Shown here one piece after another: positions 1 through 9,852 of a stretch of DNA of 53,316 bases. The position numbers and the translations under genes were made by a program. The DNA is taken from NCBI GenBank assembly GCA_030446545.1, contig JAUJNB010000016.1:1-53316 (forward strand). The letters run 5' to 3'. Position 1 is the first letter of the stretch; each line of letters starts with the position of its first letter. The stretch is from Acidimicrobiales bacterium (GTDB lineage Bacteria; Actinomycetota; Acidimicrobiia; Acidimicrobiales; CADCSY01). The notes beneath the pieces were generated by a model. It saw nothing but the letters and a program-made list of their open reading frames with translations, was not told the origin of the DNA and did no database searches.

Positions 1-1030
1 CGGGGTCGAAGGCTTTGATGTGCAGGCGCAGGGTGTTGAAGCCCATGGCCCGGGCCGCCCCGACCTCGGCCTCGATGTCGCTCCTGGTGCCTTCGGCGTA
101 GAGCTCGCGGGCGGTGAAGCCCTGGACGAGCACGCTCTTCATCCGGTAGGGCTCACCGTTGAGCACGAGCCGCGTGCCCTCCACGCGGATGGTTCGCAAG
201 CCGAAGCGCACGCTGGTGGCGTCACTCACCGACCCGTCCACCACCACGTCGACCACCGCGGTGTGCAGGTGGGGCGCAGCCGGGCTCCAGGCCAGGGCCC
301 GGCTGGCACCCAAGGCCACCTCCGCCACCGCCCGGCCGCCTGGTTCGATCGACAGTTCGGCACTGCCCAGGCGCCCGACCGCCCGCACGGCCAACCCGGC
401 GCGCGCCGGTCGATCGCAGTGATTGGTGACCGAGACGCTGATGCACAGGTCGTCGGGGTCACCGTTGACGAACACGTCGTCGAGCACCACCGGACCGTGG
501 CGGCGCAGCACGACGGATTGCCAGATGCCCCCGTAGGTCATGTACAGGCTGGGCCGGCTCGGGAAGACGTGGTTGGCCCAGCCCTGCTTGCCGTGGGCCA
601 GGCGCAGGTGCTCAGGATCGTCGACCGCCGGGTCGACCACCCGCACGGCCAGCTCGTTGCGTCCCGCCCGCAGGGCCTCGGTGGGGTCCACGGTGAAGGG
701 GGTGAAGGCGTTGTCGTGGCCACCGATGGGCCGGCCGTTGAGCCACACCTCCGTGAGGTCCATCACCGCCCCGAAGCGCAGGCTCCACCATCCCTCGACG
801 TCGTCGAGGGTGAAGCTGCGCCGGTACCAGGCCTCGCCGTCGAGCTCGAGCCGTCCCTGGGCCTCCCACAAGCCGGGGACGGAGATGGGTTCGGCGGCAC
901 ACACCTCCAGGTCGCTGAGCGAGCGGGCGGTGGGGAAGAGCTCCCACTCACCGTCGAGGCAGGCCCGTCCGTGCTCGTCCAGCGCGAGTGGTGCTGCGGC
1001 CTCTTCCACCCCCGGAGCCGGGTCGGTCAC
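1..1030 (-). CDS. Glycoside hydrolase family 2 (beta-galactosidase/beta-glucuronidase-like), 3' end outside window
   Basis: Reading leftward from a GTG at 1030, about 343 codons are open to the window edge. The protein has the GH2 sugar-binding jelly roll ([53 protein letters not shown]), the Ig-like middle domain, and the beginning of the TIM barrel ([34 protein letters not shown]). The catalytic acid/base and nucleophile would lie beyond the edge, so substrate cannot be judged. The GTG overlaps the stop of the upstream dehydrogenase gene by 4 bp (GTGA), which suggests translational coupling. No signal peptide is visible, so a cytoplasmic glycosidase is likely. Confidence 0.85.
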   Translation of the reverse strand, partial: MTDPAPGVEEAAAPLALDEHGRACLDGEWELFPTARSLSDLEVCAAEPISVPGLWEAQGRLELDGEAWYRRSFTLDDVEGWWSLRFGAVMDLTEVWLNGRPIGGHDNAFTPFTVDPTEALRAGRNELAVRVVDPAVDDPEHLRLAHGKQGWANHVFPSRPSLYMTYGGIWQSVVLRRHGPVVLDDVFVNGDPDDLCISVSVTNHCDRPARAGLAVRAVGRLGSAELSIEPGGRAVAEVALGASRALAWSPAAPHLHTAVVDVVVDGSVSDATSVRFGLRTIRVEGTRLVLNGEPYRMKSVLVQGFTARELYAEGTRSDIEAEVGAARAMGFNTLRLHIKAFDP

Positions 1031-2067
1031 GAACCCATCACGATGGCAACCTTGCCACGTCGTCCCTCGTCGGCCGAGCGGTAGGCGGCCTCGGCGGCGG
1101 CCAGCGGGAACTGGTCGGTGACCGTGCGCTCCGGGTGGAGGTCCCAACGGACCAGACGCTCGACCAGCTCCTCCATGCGCCACAGCGTGGTCACCCAGGA
1201 GCCCGTGACGGTGATCCTCGGGTGGATGAGCGACGGGCTGGCGTCGACCTCGAGCCGGCCTCCTTCGCCCACCAGCACGCAACGACCTTCCCGCCGGGTG
1301 GCAGCCAGGGCACCGGCCCGGCCGGCCGTTGACCCCGAGCAGTCCACGGACACCTCGCAGCCGTGGCCACCGGTGAGCTCGGCCACCGCGGCCAGGGAAT
1401 CGGCGCCGGCGTCGACGCCCACGTCGACGGCGCCCAGCTCCCGGGCCAGGGCCAAGCGCTCCGGGCTGGCGTCCACGCCCACCACCAGCCTGGACCCGAG
1501 GGCGTGGGCCAGCAGACCCACGGCCAGGCCGACCGGACCCACCCCCGTGACCAGCACGGCGTCGCCACCTGAGACGCCGGCCCGGCACAGCGCCTCGTAG
1601 GCGGTGCCGAAGCCGCAGGCCACGCACGCCCCGTCGAGGAAGGTCAGCTCGTCGGGGAGGGAGACGCAGGTGTTCTCCTCCACCAACAGGTAGTCGGCGT
1701 GGCCACCGTCACGCTGCCAGCCGTAGGCGGCCCGCAAGGGAGAGGTGCACGAGACCATGGATCCGGTGCGACAGTCGACGCACAGGCCACACCCGGCGAT
1801 GTGGTAGATCACCACCCGGTCGCCCACGGCGAAGCGCCCGCACCCGGACCCGGTCTCGACGATCACGCCGCACGGCTCGTGGCCGGCGATGACGTCCCGG
1901 TAGGCCTCGGGTCCCCGACCCAGGTGTTCCCGGTAGATGGCCCGAAGGTCGCTGCCGCAGATCCCCGAGGCCCGCACCTCCACCAGGACCTGTCGGTGGC
2001 CCGGTGAGGGCACCGGCACCCGGCGCAGATCCACCCGGCGTCCCCCGGGAAGGAAGGCCCCGCACAT
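1027..2067 (-). CDS. Zinc-dependent alcohol dehydrogenase (MDR superfamily)
   Basis: Medium-chain dehydrogenase/reductase oxidising an alcohol or polyol with NAD(P). Visible features: catalytic-zinc region GICGSD near the N terminus, the [12 protein letters not shown] motif, the structural-zinc Cys cluster ([16 protein letters not shown]), and the Rossmann [10 protein letters not shown] loop followed by VGVDAS. Length about 346 aa is normal. I chose the ATG at 2067 because [14 protein letters not shown] gives the usual family N terminus; in-frame starts at 2088 (GTG) and 2130 (ATG) are alternatives. It lies in a leftward cluster with glycosidases and a glycosyltransferase, so a sugar or sugar-alcohol substrate is plausible but not shown. 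Confidence 0.88.
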   Translation of the reverse strand: MCGAFLPGGRRVDLRRVPVPSPGHRQVLVEVRASGICGSDLRAIYREHLGRGPEAYRDVIAGHEPCGVIVETGSGCGRFAVGDRVVIYHIAGCGLCVDCRTGSMVSCTSPLRAAYGWQRDGGHADYLLVEENTCVSLPDELTFLDGACVACGFGTAYEALCRAGVSGGDAVLVTGVGPVGLAVGLLAHALGSRLVVGVDASPERLALARELGAVDVGVDAGADSLAAVAELTGGHGCEVSVDCSGSTAGRAGALAATRREGRCVLVGEGGRLEVDASPSLIHPRITVTGSWVTTLWRMEELVERLVRWDLHPERTVTDQFPLAAAEAAYRSADEGRRGKVAIVMGS

Positions 2068-2167
2068 GTCGGCGCCGGGACCAGTCACCGGGTGGCCTCG
2101 GCAACGTCTCCTTCCCTCCGGGCGATCCACGAGCCGGTCGTGGTCGTCGTGAGGCCAGGCACCGTGG

Positions 2168-3301
2168 TCACGCCGACCTACTCGTGCCCACTTCGGTCCG
2201 GTCGCTGGACGTGGTCGGCCGGGCGACCTGGAGCATCACCGACATCGCGCCGGAGATCGTATCCCAGTGCTGATCGGCCAGGGCCACCTCCACCCGATTG
2301 CGCCAGGTCTGGCCCCGTCCTTGCAGGGAGCGACGACAAGCCTGGGCGAAGCCGGGCCCGTTCTGGCGCAGGTCGACCACGTCGGCGTGATCGGCCACGA
2401 CGTCGGGGACCCTGGTGCTGACCACGGGCAACCCCGCCGCCAGGTACTCGAGGGTCTTGGTGGGGCTGATCGCCTGGGTGGCCTCGTTGAGGGCGAAGGG
2501 CATGAGGGCGACGTCGAAGCCGGCCATCACTCCCGGAAGCTGGTCGTAGGCACGGGGCCCCAGGTAGCTCAAGTTGGGGGCCTGGGGGAGAAGGGCGGGA
2601 TCGACCTTGATGACCGGTCCCACCATGCGGAGGTCCCAGTCGGGGAGCTCCTCGGCCAGGCTGGCGAGGAGGTCGAGGTCGAGACGCTCGTCGATCACTC
2701 CCACGTACCCGGCGACGGGTCGGGCGGACGGACTGCGGGCAACCCGGGCGCTGATGGCCGGGGCGTAGTGATCGGGGGCCACGCCGCTCGGGAAGCAGTG
2801 GGTGGCCTCGGGCCGGCGCTCCACCACCTTGCGGTGCAGGGACCGCCCGCCGGTGAAGACCAGGTCGGCCTCCCGCAGCGTCTGGCGCTGGCGCAGGACG
2901 AGGGCCGGGTCGGCGAAGCGGAAGGCGGCCAGGTCGTCCATCACGTCGTACACCATCAGGGCCGGCCGCAGGGCCTGGGCCAACCCCAGAGCCAGGGGCG
3001 TGTAGAGCCAGACGGTGCGCTCGGCCGCCGGCCCGAGGAGCCCAGCCAGCGCACCCGCGTAGTGGGCGCAGACGTCGTCGTCGAACCCCTCGGCCCGGCC
3101 CGGCACCTCGAGCCACACCCGGGTGACGTGCTCCTGATCCTCGAAGCGAACCACCGGCTCGGTCGCGTCGGCCACGGCCACGGGTTCCTCGACGAACCAG
3201 GTGCGGTCGTAGCCGGCGGTCAAGCGGGACACCAGCTGCTGGGGTCGTTGCCAGACGAAGGTCCAGCGGAGATGGGACAGCACCACGAGCTCAGATGACA
3301 T
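2168..3301 (-). CDS. GT-B family glycosyltransferase (group 1 type)
   Basis: A 377-aa protein opening with [22 protein letters not shown], the hallmark of a glycosyltransferase group whose N-terminal Rossmann domain starts with a conserved WQRPQ. The C-terminal donor-binding motif is seen in [17 protein letters not shown], with the usual Glu. No transmembrane segment is visible, so it probably works at the cytoplasmic face on a lipid or sugar acceptor. The start overlaps the 3' end of the GH1-like gene by 11 bp, so the two are probably co-translated. Donor and acceptor are unknown. Confidence 0.85.
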   Translation of the reverse strand: MSSELVVLSHLRWTFVWQRPQQLVSRLTAGYDRTWFVEEPVAVADATEPVVRFEDQEHVTRVWLEVPGRAEGFDDDVCAHYAGALAGLLGPAAERTVWLYTPLALGLAQALRPALMVYDVMDDLAAFRFADPALVLRQRQTLREADLVFTGGRSLHRKVVERRPEATHCFPSGVAPDHYAPAISARVARSPSARPVAGYVGVIDERLDLDLLASLAEELPDWDLRMVGPVIKVDPALLPQAPNLSYLGPRAYDQLPGVMAGFDVALMPFALNEATQAISPTKTLEYLAAGLPVVSTRVPDVVADHADVVDLRQNGPGFAQACRRSLQGRGQTWRNRVEVALADQHWDTISGAMSVMLQVARPTTSSDRTEVGTSRSA

Positions 3302-4646
3302 CGGAATTCCTCAGTTCTATTCGGCTATCGGGTTGATCCTGGCTGGAGCAGCGTTCGGCGGGAGGCGGCGGCCGCCACTCCCAGTGAGCCATGTGGGGTA
3401 GCCACCCCTGGAGCCAGTCCGAGACGGGTCGGCGCAGGTGGTAGGCCGGCAGGTCGCACGCCGGGGTTCCCGCCGCCGCCGCCGCGTAGGCCGCCGACAT
3501 CGACGACGGGCGCCGGTCGAGGTGCTCGTCGAGCCAGAACACGCCGACCGGGTCGATGGCCCCGACGCACTCGCACAGCAGCGACGCCCAGTCGGCCGAG
3601 TCGATGAAGGGGAACCAGCAGTACCCCTCCAGGGCCACCCCGGCCCGGCGGGCGACTTCGCACTGCTCGAGGGTGTACTTGAGCCAGGTGGCCCGATCGG
3701 CGGCGAAGCCCCGGATGTTGGTCTCACCGAGGATGCAGGGGAGGCGGTAGCGCTCCCAGTACTCACCGATGAGCTCGGCCAGGGGAACCGGCACGGGCGA
3801 GGAGTTGGTGCCCACCCCCGGGCCGTCCCAGTGCCACTGGTTGTGGGCGTAGTAGTCGATCCCGAGGACGTCGACGTGGCCCGGCTCGACGGTCAGCAGG
3901 TCCTCGGCCCCGCCCACCCGCAGGAGCTCCTGGACGAAAGGGCGGCCGGGGTCGACCGGGCGACCCACCAGCAGGTCGGTGAGGAGGAACCTGCGGTCGT
4001 TGGTCATGGCCGCGAACTCCTCGCCGGCGGGGCTCGACCAGGTGTGGCGCTCCCCCGCCTCGACGTGGACGTGGTCGGCGTCGGGCAGCAGGTCGCTGAG
4101 GGCCCGAGAGGCCGCCGTCAAGGCCGGGAAGACGTTGGTGGCCAAGCGCACGAAGCCCGACAGGCCCCGCAGGTGCGGCGGCCACACGCCCTCTTGACCG
4201 CAGAGCAGGAAGGTCGTGAAAGGCTCGTTGCAGACGGTGTAGCCGGGCAGCCAGGGGTAGCGGCGGGCCACCGCCTCGACGAAGCGAAGGAAGGCGGAGC
4301 CGAACCCCGGGGAGGCCAGATCTCCCACCCAGAGGGGGTAACTGGTGTGGTGCAGCAGGTCGACGATGGGGGCCAGGCCCTGTTCCGCCATGGTGCCCAG
4401 CACTTCGTCGCTGTAGCGCCAGTCGAAGTGGCCGGGCTCGGGTTCGATGCGGTGCCATCGCAGGGGGTAGCGCAGCGTCTCCACGTGAGATGCGGCGAGC
4501 AGAGCCAGGTCCTCCCGCCAGCGGGTCACATGCTCGGTGGTCTCGAGGACGTCGCGGTCGTGAGGCGGCTGGTAGGTCGACTCGAAGGCCCCGATGAAGG
4601 GGATGGGACCCGGTCTCGGGGCCGGGGCGGCGCCTTCGGCGATCAA
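3291..4646 (-). CDS. Glycoside hydrolase family 1-like protein
   Basis: A 451-aa TIM-barrel protein resembling beta-glucosidases. The strand-4 acid/base motif is present as TVCNEPFT (NEP) and the probable nucleophile lies in CILGETNIRG. The early segment LRYPLRWHRIEPEPGHFDW matches the GH1 pattern in which a Trp-Arg-Ile-Pro/Glu run follows strand 2. Proteins of this type are often encoded beside group 1 glycosyltransferases, as here, and some may not be simple beta-glucosidases. It overlaps the upstream aldo/keto reductase gene by 4 bp (ATGA) and the downstream glycosyltransferase gene by 11 bp. Confidence 0.8.
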   Translation of the reverse strand: MIAEGAAPAPRPGPIPFIGAFESTYQPPHDRDVLETTEHVTRWREDLALLAASHVETLRYPLRWHRIEPEPGHFDWRYSDEVLGTMAEQGLAPIVDLLHHTSYPLWVGDLASPGFGSAFLRFVEAVARRYPWLPGYTVCNEPFTTFLLCGQEGVWPPHLRGLSGFVRLATNVFPALTAASRALSDLLPDADHVHVEAGERHTWSSPAGEEFAAMTNDRRFLLTDLLVGRPVDPGRPFVQELLRVGGAEDLLTVEPGHVDVLGIDYYAHNQWHWDGPGVGTNSSPVPVPLAELIGEYWERYRLPCILGETNIRGFAADRATWLKYTLEQCEVARRAGVALEGYCWFPFIDSADWASLLCECVGAIDPVGVFWLDEHLDRRPSSMSAAYAAAAAGTPACDLPAYHLRRPVSDWLQGWLPHMAHWEWRPPPPAERCSSQDQPDSRIELRNSDVI

Positions 4647-5674
4647 TGCACCGGCCGGGCGGGATGGACCGGTCCCTCGCCGGCTCCGGTCTCGGTGACG
4701 GCCCGGGCGATCTCGTCGAGCGTGGGGTCGTCGAGGACGACCTCGCCGGCCCCGGCCCAGCCGTCGACCTGGTCGGGTCGGCGGGCGCCCACGATGGCGC
4801 CGGTCACCCCCGGCCAGGCCAGCGTCCAGGCGATGCTGAGCTCGGGCAGCGTGAGCCCCAGGCGCTCGGCGATGGGGGCCAGTCGGCCCACCAGGGCCAG
4901 GTTGGCCGACAGCTTCGGTTCTCGGAAGTCGTCGTCACCCGCTCGCCAGTCGTCGTCGGGCAGGCTGGCCACCCGCTCGGCCGAGAACCGGCCGGTCAGC
5001 AGTCCCGAGCGCATGGGGCTGTAGACGATCACGGCCGTGTCGTGGTCTGCGCACCAGGGAATGGCCTCGGCCGCGGCGCCTCGCACCACCAGGTTGAGCT
5101 GGGGCTGATAGGTGTCCACGTGGCGGATGGCCTCGCAGCTACGCAGTTGGTCGACGTCGAAGTTGCTGAGGCCGATGTGGCGGACCTTCCCCTCTTCGAC
5201 CAGGTCGGCCATGGCCCGCCAAGACTCCTCGAGCGGGGTGCCGTCGTCGGTGGGCCAATGGGCCTGGAGGAGATCGAGCGCCTCGACCCCGAGCCGGCGC
5301 AGGGAGTCCTCGCACTCCCGCCTGATCGACGCCGGGGCCAACGTGTTGCTGACCGTTCGTTCCCCCGGTGCCCACACCAGGCCGCACTTGGTGAAGACGA
5401 GAGGGCGTTCGGCGGCCGGGAGCCGACCGAGCGCCTGGCCCACCACCTCCTCGGCTCGGCCCAGGCCGTAGGCGGGGGCGGTGTCGATCCAGTTGACCCC
5501 CAGTTCCACCGCCCGGTGGATGGCCGCGATGGACTCGTCGTCGTCCTGGGATCCCCATCCTCCCTGCCAGTCCCCGCCCCCGATGGCCCAAGCCCCGAAG
5601 CCGAGGCGCGACACCTGCACGCCCGTGATCCCGAGGGCCACCGGGCCGGAGTTCGTATTCACGTCTGATCGCAT
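4643..5674 (-). CDS. Aldo/keto reductase
   Basis: NADPH-dependent (beta/alpha)8-barrel oxidoreductase. The catalytic tetrad is visible: Asp in WIDTAPAYGLG, Tyr in the same motif, Lys in VFTKCGLVW, and His in LLQAHWPTDDG. The cofactor-binding end has AWPGVTGAIVGARRPDQV. I prefer the ATG at 5674 (MRSDVNTNSG), four bases after an AGGTG; a longer reading from 5740 adds a basic, Pro-rich extension of 22 residues. It is the first gene of the five-gene leftward carbohydrate cluster and overlaps the next gene by ATGA. Confidence 0.88.
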   Translation of the reverse strand: MRSDVNTNSGPVALGITGVQVSRLGFGAWAIGGGDWQGGWGSQDDDESIAAIHRAVELGVNWIDTAPAYGLGRAEEVVGQALGRLPAAERPLVFTKCGLVWAPGERTVSNTLAPASIRRECEDSLRRLGVEALDLLQAHWPTDDGTPLEESWRAMADLVEEGKVRHIGLSNFDVDQLRSCEAIRHVDTYQPQLNLVVRGAAAEAIPWCADHDTAVIVYSPMRSGLLTGRFSAERVASLPDDDWRAGDDDFREPKLSANLALVGRLAPIAERLGLTLPELSIAWTLAWPGVTGAIVGARRPDQVDGWAGAGEVVLDDPTLDEIARAVTETGAGEGPVHPARPVH

Positions 5675-5932
5675 GGTCACCTGACGCCGAAGGGGGGAGG
5701 GGGCCTGCGACCGTCGTGGAGGAGTACCAGGCTGATTCACCCCCTACCCGATGAGCAGTCGGGCGAACCGAGGGCTCTTTCCGGCACCAGTCGAGAGATG
5801 CCGCCCGAGCACTCCGGGACGGCCTATTTGATCTGGTCGATGCTGGGCGTCGGCAGGGGAGACGCTCGACCAACGCAGCGGGCCGGCCCGAACAACCCGG
5901 CCACGGCGTCCACCACGATGACGGGGGTGGGC

Positions 5933-6757
5933 TCAGGCGGCGCGGCGGTAGCGGCGCACGGCCAGAGGGGCGAACACCACCAGGATGCCGACGGTCCAGG
6001 CCAGCGACTGGAGCACGGCCGAGGTGGTGGGCCCGCCGAGCATGAGGGCGCGGGTGGCGTCGACGGTGACCGAGACGGGTTGGTTGGCGGCGAAGGCCTG
6101 GAGCCACCCGGGCATGGTGTCGACGGGCACGAACGCTGAAGAGGCGAACACCAGCGGGAACAACGTGGGGAAGGCCATGGCCTGGGCCGTCTCGGCGTTC
6201 GAGGCACCCAGCCCGACCAGGGCGAAGATCCAGGACAGGGCATAGCCGAACGCCAGGATCAAGAGGACCCCGGCCAGGAAGGCCAGCGCGTTGGTGCCCA
6301 CCCGGAAGCCGACCAGGAACCCCACCACGACCATGAGGAACACCACGAAGACGTTGCGCACCAGATCGGCGAGGGTGCGGCCGGCCAGCACCGACGAACG
6401 GGCCATGGGCAGCGAGCGGAAGCGTTCGATGATCCCCTTGCCCATGTCCTCGGCCAGCCCGACACCCGTGCCCACCGCGCCAAAGGCGACGGACTGCACG
6501 AAGATGCCCGGCATGAGGTAGTCGACGAAGGACCCGTTGGGCACCTGGATGGCGCCCCCGAACACGTAGCGGAAGATGAGCACGAACATGATGGGCTGGA
6601 TGGTCGAGAAGATCACCAGCTGGGGCAGGCGGACGTAGGCCAACAGGTTGCGCCCGGTCAGGGCGGCGGCGTCGGAGACGGCCCAGCGCAGTCGGGTGAG
6701 CGGGGTCTGCCGCCCGGCCAGGGGGGTGGGGGGAACCGGCGTGGTGGCCGTGGTCAT
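5933..6757 (-). CDS. ABC-2 type transporter permease (DrrB-like)
   Basis: Membrane subunit of an ABC exporter, 274 aa, with about six hydrophobic segments. The family pattern LLAYVRLPQLVIFSTIQPIMFVL and the conserved YLMPGIF followed by FGAVGTGVGLAEDMGKGIIERFRSLPMARS loop are present. It starts at ATG 6757, overlapping the ATPase gene by ATGA. DrrAB-type pairs export hydrophobic drugs or lipids; the substrate here is unknown. A divergent MarR gene next to the ATPase gene suggests ligand-responsive control. Confidence 0.88.
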   Translation of the reverse strand: MTTATTPVPPTPLAGRQTPLTRLRWAVSDAAALTGRNLLAYVRLPQLVIFSTIQPIMFVLIFRYVFGGAIQVPNGSFVDYLMPGIFVQSVAFGAVGTGVGLAEDMGKGIIERFRSLPMARSSVLAGRTLADLVRNVFVVFLMVVVGFLVGFRVGTNALAFLAGVLLILAFGYALSWIFALVGLGASNAETAQAMAFPTLFPLVFASSAFVPVDTMPGWLQAFAANQPVSVTVDATRALMLGGPTTSAVLQSLAWTVGILVVFAPLAVRRYRRAA

Positions 6758-7770
6758 CGGGACTTCCTTCCAGCGAGGGCGGGTTCGGAGCGATGGTGGT
6801 CGGAGGACGGCGAGTCGGGCCCCGGGGTGGCGGTGGCCGCCCGGTGGCCGGTGAGGGTCAGGAACACGTCGTCGAGGCTGGGCTCGCGCAGGGCTACCGA
6901 GGCCACCACCAGACCGGCCCGGTCGAGGGTGCGCAGCGCCTCGACCAAGGTCTGGGGCCCGTCGTCGACCGCCACCTCCACGTCGGTCCCCTCCACCAGC
7001 GCCGGCGCCGTGGCCAGCGGCGAGACCAGCTCGGCGGCCTTGCCGGCCGAACCGGGGTCGTGGAAGGCCAGGGCCAGCACGGTGGTTGCCATCCGCGACT
7101 TGAGCTCCGCCGAAGTGCCCTCGGCGATGACCCGCCCATCGTCGATGACTGCCACCCGACCGGCCAGACGGTCGGCCTCCTCGAGGTACTGCGTGGTCAG
7201 CAACAGCGTCGTTCCCTCGGCCACCAGCTCCTCGATGATGGCCCACAGCTCACGGCGGCTGTGCGGGTCGAGCCCGGTGGTGGGCTCGTCGAGGAACAGC
7301 ACCGGTGGGCGGTGGACCAGGGCGGCGGCCAGGTCGAGCCGGCGGCGCATGCCGCCCGAGTACGTCCGTGAGGGACGGTCGGCGGCGTCGGTCAGCTCGA
7401 AACGCTCGAGCAGCTCGCCGGCCCGGGCGGCAATGGCGCGACGGGGAAGATGGGCCAGGCGGCCCATCAACCGCAGGTTCTCCCGTCCGGTGAGATTGGC
7501 GTCGACGGCGGCGTACTGGCCGGCCAGGCCGATGAGGGAGCGAACGTCGGCGGCGTGGCTGACCACGTCGAGGCCGAGCACCCGGGCCTGGCCGGCGTCG
7601 GGGCGAATGAGGGTGGTGAGGACCCGCACGGCGGTGGTCTTGCCCGCCCCGTTGGGCCCGAGCAAGCCGTAGACGGTGCCGGCGGTCACGGTCAGATCGA
7701 GCCCGTCGAGGGCCTGAACCGGGCCGAAGCGCTTGGACACGTGGTCGAGGACGATGGCGGCATCCTTCAT
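6754..7770 (-). CDS. ABC transporter ATP-binding protein (DrrA-like)
   Basis: ATPase subunit paired with the permease just downstream. Walker A GPNGAGKTT, signature YSGGMRRRLDLAAAL, Walker B VLFLDEPTTGLD and switch His in LLLTTQYLEEADRL are all intact. The C-terminal extension of about 100 residues after the ATPase core, including REPSLDDVFLTLTGH, is typical of the DrrA subfamily. A TAGGGT hexamer ends six bases before the ATG, so translation is probably leaderless. The divergent marR gene is likely its regulator. Confidence 0.92.
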   Translation of the reverse strand: MKDAAIVLDHVSKRFGPVQALDGLDLTVTAGTVYGLLGPNGAGKTTAVRVLTTLIRPDAGQARVLGLDVVSHAADVRSLIGLAGQYAAVDANLTGRENLRLMGRLAHLPRRAIAARAGELLERFELTDAADRPSRTYSGGMRRRLDLAAALVHRPPVLFLDEPTTGLDPHSRRELWAIIEELVAEGTTLLLTTQYLEEADRLAGRVAVIDDGRVIAEGTSAELKSRMATTVLALAFHDPGSAGKAAELVSPLATAPALVEGTDVEVAVDDGPQTLVEALRTLDRAGLVVASVALREPSLDDVFLTLTGHRAATATPGPDSPSSDHHRSEPALAGRKSR

Positions 7771-7841
7771 GACGTCACCCTACGGCAGTCGTTGAGCTTT
7801 GGAAATGGTTTATTCACCTGAACGGTTGGGCGCTCCCTACC
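7771..7841. promoter_or_regulatory. Divergent drrA-like / marR promoter region
   Basis: A 71-bp intergenic space. Leftward: -10-like TAGGGT (7777-7782, minus strand) lies six bases before the drrA-like ATG. Rightward: TACCAT (7838-7843) lies seven bases before an in-frame GTG at 7851, an alternative leaderless marR start. In the centre is a short dyad TTCACCTGAA (7813-7822) flanked by GGTT repeats, a possible MarR operator. The -35 boxes are weak, and the operator is inference. Confidence 0.45.
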
Positions 7842-8288
7842 ATGGGTGAGGTGGCGCAAGACCCGGGTTCCGAAGCGTGGGTGTGCATCACCCAGCTGTT
7901 CAAGAGCACCGACAACGACCGTCGGTTCGTCCACATCGCCGAGACCCTGGGCCTCACCCCCAAGATGCTCGGCAGCCTGCTCAGTTTGGTCCCGGGCTCG
8001 TCCAAGCCCATGCGTACCATCGTCGAGGAGTGGCACTGCGATCCCTCCTGGGTCACCGCCATCGTCGACGAGTTGGTGCAGCGGGGCCTGGTCGACCGGC
8101 GGGTGGACGTGGTCGACCGGCGGGCCAAGTCGGTGAGCCTCACCGAACTGGGAGAGAAGTCGCGCCGAGAGGCGTCGGAGCTCCTCTCGGTGCCCCCGCC
8201 GGGGATCGCCAACCTCTCCCGGACCGAGCAGCGCCAGCTGCGCGACTTGTTGCGAAAGGCCACGGCCGACCTGCCTCCGCCGGCCTGA
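7842..8288 (+). CDS. MarR family transcriptional regulator
   Basis: A 148-aa winged-helix protein. The recognition region reads PSWVTAIVDELVQRGLVDRR followed by the wing VDVVDRRAKSVSLTELG, the standard MarR arrangement. It is divergent from the DrrAB-like exporter genes, the usual position for a repressor relieved by an exported compound. Start is ATG 7842 or, if leaderless, GTG 7851 three codons later. The ligand cannot be inferred. Confidence 0.88.
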   Translation: MGEVAQDPGSEAWVCITQLFKSTDNDRRFVHIAETLGLTPKMLGSLLSLVPGSSKPMRTIVEEWHCDPSWVTAIVDELVQRGLVDRRVDVVDRRAKSVSLTELGEKSRREASELLSVPPPGIANLSRTEQRQLRDLLRKATADLPPPA

Positions 8289-8299
8289 GCGCAGCGACG

Positions 8300-8305
8300 T
8301 AGGCT
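8300..8305 (+). promoter_or_regulatory. -10 element (TAGGCT) of the zinc-ribbon gene
   Basis: TAGGCT ends seven bases before the ATG at 8313, and no Shine-Dalgarno sequence precedes that ATG. This fits a leaderless transcript. No good -35 hexamer is seen at 17 bp. Confidence 0.4.
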
Positions 8306-8312
8306 TGACGCC

Positions 8313-8615
8313 ATGCGCTGTCCCGTCGACGAAGAGGTCCTGCAGATCTCCGAGCGCCAAGGCGTGGAGATCGACTACTGCCCGCGTTGTCGGGGGGTGT
8401 GGCTCGACCGCGGCGAGCTCGACAAGATCATCGACCGGGTCGACGGCGACGGCGACGACGATCGCCGTCGTGGAGGCGATCGTGATCGCGACGACCGGGA
8501 CGATCGCTTCGAACGGAGCCGGGACTGGGAGCGGGACCGGGACCGGGACGAGCATCGGCCTTCCCGCAAGAAGAAGTCGTCGTTCCTGAGCGAGATCTTC
8601 GAGATGGGCGGCTGA
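8313..8615 (+). CDS. TFIIB-type zinc-ribbon protein
   Basis: A 100-aa protein starting MRCPVDEEVL, with one CxxC-like half at Cys3 and the other at YCPRCRGVWLDRGELD, the zf-TFIIB signature. A long Asp/Arg-rich tail (about residues 45-85) and the ending SFLSEIFEMGG follow, a common layout for this small family. Function in bacteria is unknown; nucleic-acid or protein binding is likely. It follows marR by 24 bp but appears to have its own promoter. Confidence 0.85.
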   Translation: MRCPVDEEVLQISERQGVEIDYCPRCRGVWLDRGELDKIIDRVDGDGDDDRRRGGDRDRDDRDDRFERSRDWERDRDRDEHRPSRKKKSSFLSEIFEMGG

Positions 8616-8635
8616 CAGGTCGACGCTCGCCCTCG

Positions 8636-9852
8636 CTACCCCGTCGCCCAGAACAGCTCGGGCGGAGGCCGGGGACGGTTGCCCGGTGGATGGCTGGTGA
8701 AGACCCGCCCGTCGGGGTTGGTGACCACAAAGGCCCCGTCGTCCGTCAGCTCCGCCGACCAGCCCTTGCGGTGCAACCGGGTGTGGTGGCGTCGGCACAA
8801 CAACACACAGTTGGAGGGGCAGGTGGGCCCCCCGTCCTCGGCGTGGACCACGTGGTGCACGTCGGACCAGCTGGCCGGGCGGTCACACCCCGAGAAACGG
8901 CAGTGGCGATCGCGCGCCACCACGGCGTGGAAAAGGTTGGCCGAGATGGTCTTGGTGGCCGTGCCGTAGTCGAGGATGACCGAGCCGGCCATGAGCACCC
9001 GGTGCATGGTGGAGTGACAGACCAGGCTGGCGAGGGCAGGACCGTCGATGGGGGTGCCGTCGGGGCACTCCCCGCCCCGACCGGCCCGGAGGTCCTCCAG
9101 GGTGACGATGACGTCGACGTGGGGGCGGTGGCGGCTCGAGGAGGGGTGCTCCCGGTGAGCCAAGAAGAAGCTGCAGATGTCGACCAGGGCGTCGGCCCGC
9201 CGCTCGCCCGGGCTTCTCGAGGGTTCACCCTCCACGTCGGGTCTCTGGGCCAGGCCCAGGGCGGTGTCGAGGACCTTCCCCGACAGCGCATCCAGGCCCC
9301 CGTCGAGGCGCCAGCGCCCTCCAGGGACTTGGACAGATGCAGGCGGGACGACGGCTCGGCTGGTTCTCCCTCGTCCAGGGCGTCTTCGGCGAGGGCGGCC
9401 CAGGTGCGCATCGCCGAAGCCACGTCGGCCGCCGGCATGGGCGCCAGTAGCGGCACCATGTCGGCCTCGTGCTCGGCGAAGAGCCCCATGGTGTGGGCGG
9501 TCACGTTGGCCACGATGGCCCGCACCTGGCCGGCCGACAGGGTGCCGTTGGCCGCAGCGGCGGCGGTCACCGGCAGCACTCGAAGCCGCTTGGCCGGCCG
9601 GGCCGTCCGCGCTGCATCGGCGGAGATCGTGCCGGTGCGGTCCCGCAGCCAGGCGGTCATGGAGGTGGCGGCGTCCAGGTCCCACAACTCGGCGTGATCG
9701 AAGGCGCCGTAGGCCAGGCTCAGCTTGGCCAGGAGGCGATCGGCGGCGGCCTGCACCTGCACCAGCGAAGGACCGTGAACACCCAGCTCCAAGCCGTCCA
9801 CCAACTCGTCGAGCGCATCCGGTGTCGCTACCGCCACCTCGGTGGCATACAT
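8636..9852 (-). pseudogene. DUF222 / HNH endonuclease (13E12 type), single-base frameshift
   Basis: The N-terminal DUF222 part runs from ATG 9852 (MYATEVAVATPDALDELVDG) to LHLSKSLEG. The rest continues in another frame as GRWRLDGGLDALSGKVLDTAL and ends with a complete HNH domain (CRFSGCDRPASWSDVHHVVH, GGPTCPSNCVLLCRRHH). Insertion of one base in the GGG run at about 9317-9319 would restore a normal protein of about 405 aa. Either the gene is inactivated or the assembly lost a base. 13E12-type genes are multicopy in actinobacteria and of uncertain function. A second copy at 36256-37403 is broken in the same manner at a different place. Confidence 0.8.

Noticed and set aside
2267..3298. Long open frame on the plus strand opposite the glycosyltransferase
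   Set aside because: It is a high-GC shadow: Gly/His/Val-rich with no domain, while the minus strand shows a clear glycosyltransferase. The same applies to long antisense frames opposite ftsX, panB, the BNR gene and others.
5933..7246. 437-codon reading of the ABC permease
   Set aside because: The first 160 residues overlap the ATPase gene and are not protein-like; the ATG at 6757 overlaps the ATPase stop as ATGA.
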